Source: Desulfatibacillaceae bacterium (GTDB taxonomy: Bacteria; Desulfobacterota; Desulfobacteria; Desulfobacterales; Desulfatibacillaceae). From it: 9,635 bases of DNA. The stretch is from positions 1 through 9,635 of the forward strand of contig JASEHB010000054.1 in the NCBI GenBank assembly GCA_030018745.1, read 5' to 3'. Below, one piece after another: positions 6,221-9,635 of this stretch; position 1 is the stretch's first letter; every line of letters begins with the position of its first letter. A program made the translations under genes and the position numbers. Below the pieces are notes generated by a model. That model did not search any database. It had not been told where the DNA came from and saw nothing but the letters and a program-made list of their open reading frames with translations.

Positions 6221-6234
6221 TGGCAGCAGGCTGC
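6221..6234 (-). promoter_or_regulatory. Hairpin before the 52-residue gene, copy 2
   Basis: Perfect inverted repeat GGCAG-CCTG-CTGCC, ending 19 bases before the start codon and just upstream of the GGAG. It shares the core CAGCCTG with the hairpin in front of copy 1. It could limit access to the ribosome site or block decay from the 3' side; there is no T run. Confidence 0.45.
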
Positions 6235-6252
6235 CGGTTATAAATCTTTTGC

Positions 6253-6468
6253 TTAAAAAAGTTTGTTCTCGTACTTGAAGCTGCGGCAGTTGCCGGTGTA
6301 GGCCAGCAAATCGCCGTGGGTGGAGGCTGGCTTGACCACAAAGCCTTCGGCTGTGCGGCCGTCGTTGCAGCCCCCTGAATGCCTGGGTACGGTGAAGGCG
6401 CAGCAATTCGAAAAAACGCGGCGCGATGACCTTGCCCCTGCCTTTTTGCTTCCGGCTGCTGTTTTCAT
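6253..6468 (-). CDS. Small cysteine-containing protein, 71 residues
   Basis: Unrecognised protein with a basic N-terminus (MKTAAGSKKAGARSSRR), then four cysteines (22, 23, 34, 61) and histidines 30 and 51 in segments such as NCCAFTVPRHSGGCNDGR and STHGDLLAYTGNCRSF. Cysteine/histidine spacing of this kind can bind a metal or form disulfides, but no known finger motif is visible. The start is well supported: AGGAGG six bases before the ATG. Codon choice (GGC, CGC, AGC, AAG) matches the neighbouring genes. The in-frame extension to 6576 would run through the promoter and repeats, so it was not used. It is first in the three-gene small-protein cluster and closest to the FabR-type operator. No function is claimed. 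Confidence 0.75.
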   Translation of the reverse strand: MKTAAGSKKAGARSSRRVFSNCCAFTVPRHSGGCNDGRTAEGFVVKPASTHGDLLAYTGNCRSFKYENKLF

Positions 6469-6488
6469 TTTCCGCCTCCTGGTGTTAG

Positions 6489-6560
6489 CTGTCCAATTAT
6501 CTGTCCACACAAGTTTGCTGCCATCTGTTAAAACGATTGTGCGAACATCTGTACGCACAA
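6489..6560 (-). promoter_or_regulatory. Three tandem 24-bp units incl. FabR-type palindrome
   Basis: Three directly repeated 24-base units (6489-6512, 6513-6536, 6537-6560) share an invariant ATCTGT at exactly 24-base spacing (6499, 6523, 6547). Against the third unit, the first matches at 17 of 24 positions and the second at 14. The third unit is palindromic: - strand arms TTGTGCGTAC and GTTCGCACAA around AGAT, one mismatch in ten pairs, giving GCGTACA-GA-TGTTCGC at the core. That is the form I recall for E. coli FabR sites and close to DesT sites. It overlaps the predicted transcription start of the 71-residue gene, a classic repression position; the other two units fall in the leader. Confidence 0.65.
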
Positions 6561-6587
6561 ATATATTAACCGGCATTGCCTTGTCAA
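6560..6587 (-). promoter_or_regulatory. Promoter of the small-protein cluster
   Basis: On the - strand a perfect TTGACA (6587-6582), 16 bases, then TATATT (6565-6560, five of six). Transcription would begin near 6553, inside the FabR-type palindrome, leaving a leader of about 85 bases before the 71-residue gene. Confidence 0.65.
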
Positions 6588-6882
6588 GGAAAAAATTAAC
6601 TATTTTTTATCATCTTGATATTATTTGATATTCATTGGATTTCCCCGCTCAAAAATGCCTGTTTTCCGAAAGATTTCCGGCAGAAAAGCAAAAAAAACTT
6701 GCTTTGGGGCCAATGGAGGACTATTTTGAATTGCATTCAAACAATGAAGCAGGTTCAATAACCAAACGCCGTTACAGCGCCCGGCTGCCGGGAAAACAGC
6801 CGAGACATACGCTGCATGGCGCGGCAGGGTGCAGCCTTTCTTTCCGGCAGGTCGGCAACCTATTTATAAGGGGGCACAATTC
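6588..6882. other. Gene-free leader of the SDR gene with inverted repeat
   Basis: Together with 6469-6587 this makes a gap of over 400 bases. The AT-rich part holds a 10-base direct repeat, TTGATATTAT/TTGATATTCA (6615-6634). Further on is a perfect inverted repeat, TTTGAAT-TGC-ATTCAAA (6725-6741). A weak + promoter may exist as TTGCTT (6699-6704), 17 bases, TATTTT (6722-6727), which would place the inverted repeat at the start point as an operator. Apart from these I see nothing but the ribosome site of the next gene. Confidence 0.35.
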
Positions 6883-8049
6883 ATGACAAAGCGACTCAAC
6901 CTTGTCACCGGCGCGTGCGGCTTCACCGGCTCGCACCTTGTAAAGCAGCTTCTTGATGCAGGCCAGGCCGTGGTCGCCACAGATCTGGCCAGGGCCTTTG
7001 CCCATCCCAAAAACAAGGCAATCTTTGCCAGCCAGGGCATTGATTTTGCTCATCCAGAATGCTCTGTCCTGCCCAGCGACCTCACGGACAAAAAAAGCCT
7101 TGCCGCGCTTTTCAAACTGCCTGTCACCCATGTTTTTCACACGGCAAGCCTTTATGATTATTCAGCATCCATGGATATTCTGCGAAAAATAAATGTGGAG
7201 GGGGCCGTTAACCTCTTGAATCTGGCAATTGGCCACGACAAGCTGGAGCGCCTCATCCACTGGAGCACCTGCGGGGTTTTTGGCAAGCCTTATACAGCCG
7301 CAGATGGCCGCAAATGCAACATACCCTTTACAGAGGAAAACCCCTCGCCCAAAAACACGCCCATAAACCTTGACGAGCCAGCCGGAACCCACATTGTCAA
7401 CGATTACTCTGTTACCAAGTTCAAGCAGGAGCAGATTGCCTGGCAGTACCACAGGGAAAAGGGCCTGCCGCTCACAGTCATCCGCCCTGCCCCCATCTAC
7501 GGGCCTGGCAGCGACTATGGTCACGGCGGCATTCTCCTTGCCGTAGCCAGGGGGCTTGTGCCCGTCATTCCCAAGGATGCCAAAAACTACATAACAACCT
7601 CGGTCCATGTGGCGGATGTGGCTGGTTTCGGCGTTTTTGCAGCCGAAAATGCAGCCACCCTGGGCGAGGACTACAATGTGATTGATGATTCAATTATAAG
7701 CTACCACGAATTTCTACACTACATGGCCCTGCTCATGGGCCGCAGGATGAGGGATTTACCCCTGGTGCGCCAGTCGTGGCTGCGCCTTGTGGGGCTGCTT
7801 GCAGCCAATGTGTGGCTTTTGCTTGAAGAACGATTTGGGGTGCCAAGGGTGAGGGTTCTGGAAAAAGGCTCTGCCACCTATATGTCGAGCAGTTACTGGA
7901 TCTCCAACGCAAAATCCAAAAAGGCGGGCTATATCTACAAATACCCGGATGTAAAGGAAGGTTTAAGGGAAACCGTGGACTGGTTCCGGCGCATGGGCTG
8001 GCTGGACCCGGCTTACAACCCCAAGGGTATATGGCAGGAAAACCTTTAG
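6883..8049 (+). CDS. NAD-dependent epimerase/3beta-HSD-like extended SDR
   Basis: A 388-residue extended short-chain dehydrogenase. The N-terminal Rossmann motif is GACGFTG (10-16, TGxxGxxG type), and an acidic residue at the end of the second strand (ATDLAR, Asp34) favours NAD over NADP. Catalytic residues are visible: Ser128-Thr129 in HWSTCGVFG, and Tyr175/Lys179 in DYSVTK. RPAPIYGPGS follows at 201-210, as in 3beta-hydroxysteroid dehydrogenase/isomerase and NSDHL-like enzymes. A hydrophobic stretch near 297-315 (WLRLVGLLAANVWLLLEERF) recalls the membrane-associating helix of that group. The substrate is not shown; sterol- or hopanoid-like, isoprenoid or sugar-nucleotide substrates are all possible. 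The start at 6883 has AAGGGGG eight bases upstream; an in-frame start at 6829 lacks one. It stands alone on the + strand, converging on an esterase gene. Confidence 0.9.
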   Translation: MTKRLNLVTGACGFTGSHLVKQLLDAGQAVVATDLARAFAHPKNKAIFASQGIDFAHPECSVLPSDLTDKKSLAALFKLPVTHVFHTASLYDYSASMDILRKINVEGAVNLLNLAIGHDKLERLIHWSTCGVFGKPYTAADGRKCNIPFTEENPSPKNTPINLDEPAGTHIVNDYSVTKFKQEQIAWQYHREKGLPLTVIRPAPIYGPGSDYGHGGILLAVARGLVPVIPKDAKNYITTSVHVADVAGFGVFAAENAATLGEDYNVIDDSIISYHEFLHYMALLMGRRMRDLPLVRQSWLRLVGLLAANVWLLLEERFGVPRVRVLEKGSATYMSSSYWISNAKSKKAGYIYKYPDVKEGLRETVDWFRRMGWLDPAYNPKGIWQENL

Positions 8050-8077
8050 CCAGGATAATTCATGAATTATTCTGGCT
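8048..8077. terminator. 30-bp palindrome between convergent genes
   Basis: AGCCAG-G-ATAATTCATGAATTAT-T-CTGGCT: a perfect 16-base core (8055-8070) and six-base outer arms, broken only by one G/T pair. It overlaps the SDR stop codon on the left and contains the esterase stop codon (8067-8069). No T run follows on either strand, so it is not a standard intrinsic terminator; a bidirectional 3'-end or RNA-stability hairpin is more likely. Confidence 0.55.
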
Positions 8078-8969
8078 GACTGCTATGCTCAACAAGAAAA
8101 GCTCCGGCGCGGGAAACAAGCCTTCTCACCCGGCGGGAAAGGGGTGCCAAGGCCTGCACAACATGCATGGGGCTGTCATAATGCACAAAAACAGCTTTCA
8201 CGCCCTGCTCTTGGGCCTTTAGTACCAGATTTCGCCCGTCCATGCGCAAAGGCTCGGTGCGGCCTGCTGTTACAAAGAGAGGCGGCAGACCCGAAAGATC
8301 GCCATAAAGAGGCGAAATCAGAGGATTATCAGGATCATGGCCCTGGCAGTAAAGGGAGGCCAGAAAGTCGGCATTCCAGTCCACAAGGCATTTTCTGCCA
8401 AAGATAAAATCGTAAAAAGGCCGGTTGCTCTTGGTGAGATCCACCCAGGGACTCATAAGGTGTGCGGCTGCGGGAAGGGGCAGGCCTTCTTCCTTTAGCG
8501 CAAGCATAAGCGAAACGCAAAGCCCCCCGCCAGCAGAATCTCCGGCAATAACAAGTCGTTTAGGGTCTGCTCCTGCATCCAGCAGCGCCCGGTATCCGGC
8601 CAGGGCATCTTCAAGGGCCGCAGGAAAAGGATGCTCCGGCGCCCGGCGGTAATCCACAAGAAGGGCCTTTGCCCTTGCAGCGCGGGCAAGGTAGGCGGCA
8701 AGGCTGCGGTGGGAGCGCAATGACCCCATTGCATAGCCGCCGCCGTGCAGGTAGTAGAGAATTCTGGCAGATGAATCCTCAAATCCGCCAATCCAGGATG
8801 CAGGCCTGCCTGCAACCCTGGCAAGCCGCCGTCTTGTGCCTTTTGGGGGTGGAAGCAGGGCAGCAAGGTTGTCTATGAAAAGGCGGTTGGACTGCACAGC
8901 GCCGGAGCGCAGGGCGAACAAGGTTTTGAACAGGGTGTCGGGTGGCGGAACCTGATGGGCGTTTTTCAT
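8067..8969 (-). CDS. Alpha/beta hydrolase, HSL-family esterase
   Basis: A 300-residue hydrolase of the hormone-sensitive-lipase group (family IV carboxylesterases), acting on short- to medium-chain acyl esters. Seen: the oxyanion motif HGGGYAMGS (75-83), DYRRAPEHPFPAA (106-118), the nucleophile elbow GDSAGGG with Ser145, SPWVDLT (173-179), and the C-terminal PMHVVQA with the putative catalytic His269. The position where the catalytic acid Asp usually stands (GxxDPLRDEG) reads GRTEPLRMDG, so Glu239 may serve instead. There is no signal peptide; it is expected to be cytoplasmic. The start lies only 7 bases after the stop of the 172-residue gene and has no ribosome site of its own, so translation is probably coupled. 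The natural substrate is unknown; the gene may belong to lipid turnover. Confidence 0.93.
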   Translation of the reverse strand: MKNAHQVPPPDTLFKTLFALRSGAVQSNRLFIDNLAALLPPPKGTRRRLARVAGRPASWIGGFEDSSARILYYLHGGGYAMGSLRSHRSLAAYLARAARAKALLVDYRRAPEHPFPAALEDALAGYRALLDAGADPKRLVIAGDSAGGGLCVSLMLALKEEGLPLPAAAHLMSPWVDLTKSNRPFYDFIFGRKCLVDWNADFLASLYCQGHDPDNPLISPLYGDLSGLPPLFVTAGRTEPLRMDGRNLVLKAQEQGVKAVFVHYDSPMHVVQALAPLSRRVRRLVSRAGAFLVEHSSQPE

Positions 8970-8976
8970 GGGTTTT

Positions 8977-9495
8977 TCAGGACCAGGCGTCTATCCAGTA
9001 TTCAAGAAGCTTTTCCAGGCTTTCGCCTGTAAAGGGCACCATTTCCTTTTTATCTATGTTCTTCCACAGCTCCCAGTGGGCGCTTCCATTTTCGCCCTCC
9101 ACCTGAAGGAGCATTCTTCTTTCGGTTTCATGCCCCTTTATGTAGATGTCTATCCGGCCCAGAAAACCTATTATATTGCGGCCCACAGGCTCAAAAACAA
9201 TGGGCGGGCAGACCTCAAGATCCAGCTCAAGAACATCTATCTCATAGGTTCCCACAAAGTCTTCGGTAAGGGTTTTGGTGGAAAAACCCATTTTCACAAA
9301 GCCTTCGTCCATGAGGTCCGACAGCCAGCCCGCAATGTGCTGGTAGAGGGTCTTGACCTCCATGACCCACAGATCCTTGCGCCTTTTCCAGTCCTCATGC
9401 TGGCATTCGCGCTCCTGCTTTATTTTTGCGAGTCTGTCTTTAAGGCCCATGCCAGGCTCTCTTGCTTCCCTTGCGCGGATTTTGTCCTTGAGCAT
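8977..9495 (-). CDS. Unrecognised 172-residue protein
   Basis: I do not recognise this protein. Residues 1-45 are highly charged and probably helical or coiled coil (LKDRLAKIKQERECQHEDWKRRK). The remainder alternates in a way that suggests a mixed alpha/beta domain, with strands such as GTYEIDVLELDLEV, NIIGFLGRIDIYIKG and RRMLLQVEG, and ends in LEKLLEYWIDAWS. There is no signal peptide or membrane span. AGGAA five to six bases before the ATG supports the start at 9495; a second in-frame methionine at residue 16 is less likely. It is the first gene of a two-gene unit with the esterase, 7 bases apart, so the two may share a pathway. Nothing in it points to catalysis. Confidence 0.85.
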   Translation of the reverse strand: MLKDKIRAREAREPGMGLKDRLAKIKQERECQHEDWKRRKDLWVMEVKTLYQHIAGWLSDLMDEGFVKMGFSTKTLTEDFVGTYEIDVLELDLEVCPPIVFEPVGRNIIGFLGRIDIYIKGHETERRMLLQVEGENGSAHWELWKNIDKKEMVPFTGESLEKLLEYWIDAWS

Positions 9496-9596
9496 TTAGC
9501 TTCCTGTCCCCAAAGAGGTTCCTTTACAAATTAAGGCCTTTTTAAAGCATGGGCACAAATTTTTCGCAGATTGTTTTTTAAGGCCCCAGTATCTTT

Positions 9597-9625
9597 CTTA
9601 TACCAAAAACCTGCCGGACAGGCAA
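9597..9625 (-). promoter_or_regulatory. Possible promoter of the 172-aa/esterase unit
   Basis: On the - strand TTGCCT (9625-9620, four of six), 17 bases, then TATAAG (9602-9597, five of six), about 100 bases before the start codon. The rest of 9496-9635 shows no gene. Confidence 0.35.
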
Positions 9626-9635
9626 TCAGCGCTTA

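Noticed and set aside
5590..6243. A 217-codon + strand reading frame crossing both duplicated units
   Set aside because: All six differences between the units change the amino acid in this frame, it has no ribosome site, and it is antisense to three small genes that do.
6059..6256. Shorter + strand frame within the second unit (and its twin near 5834)
   Set aside because: The unit differences are mostly silent here too, so the frame cannot be excluded on that ground, but no Shine-Dalgarno sequence precedes it and the frame runs past the repeat into unrelated sequence.
6537..6560. LexA (SOS) box reading of the palindrome, CGAAC-N4-GTACG
   Set aside because: It is one mismatch from the Gram-positive-type LexA box, but no SOS gene is nearby, whereas a FabR-like regulator with matching specificity is; kept only as an alternative.
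6469..6576. Extension of the 71-residue protein to an ATG at 6576
   Set aside because: The extension would contain the -10 box and the operator repeats, and its start codon has no ribosome site; AGGAGG stands before the ATG at 6468.
6713..6886. A 57-codon + strand frame ending in an ATGA overlap with the SDR gene
   Set aside because: The overlap suggests coupling, but there is only a weak GGGG before its ATG, the product resembles nothing, and the SDR gene has its own strong ribosome site.

Overview
The window reads as chromosome of a sulfate- or sulfur-metabolising anaerobe, most likely a Desulfobacterota sulfate reducer. The pointers are a DsrC with both C-terminal redox cysteines, an AhbA-type siroheme decarboxylase (the alternative haem route of sulfate reducers, which also make sirohaem for DsrAB) and a MeaB chaperone for methylmalonyl-CoA mutase. 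The taxon is inferred from gene content and codon style, not from a marker gene.

Layout. 1-2934 (+ strand): dsrC with its own promoter and a strong terminator, yjbQ with its own terminator, ahbA, then meaB. 2978-3603 (- strand): a compact higB-higA toxin-antitoxin module facing meaB, with an operator inside its promoter and an apparently leaderless toxin start. 3691-5591 (- strand): a TetR regulator with a FabR/DesT-type DNA-binding domain, followed by an unrecognised 402-residue protein with a lysine/alanine-rich histone-H1-like tail. 5818-6468 (- strand): a cluster of three unrecognised small genes (71, 52 and 52 residues), the last two being a tandem duplication, each with a good Shine-Dalgarno sequence. 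6489-6587: their promoter and a threefold 24-bp repeat. 6883-8049 (+): an extended SDR (epimerase/3beta-HSD-like). 8067-9495 (-): an HSL-type esterase preceded by an unrecognised 172-residue protein. The SDR and esterase genes converge on a 30-bp palindrome that covers the ends of both.

The most interesting part is 4929-6587. The local FabR-like regulator carries a recognition helix of the kind that, in E. coli FabR and P. aeruginosa DesT, reads a GTACA/GAACA-NN-TGTTC palindrome. A sequence of that form lies at the expected start point of the small-protein cluster. I infer a local circuit: a FabR-like repressor, its DNA- or membrane-associated partner protein, and a lipid-responsive small-protein operon. 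Nothing in the window shows what the small proteins do. The rest looks like ordinary housekeeping and accessory chromosome; no tRNA, rRNA, CRISPR, IS element or phage gene was seen.
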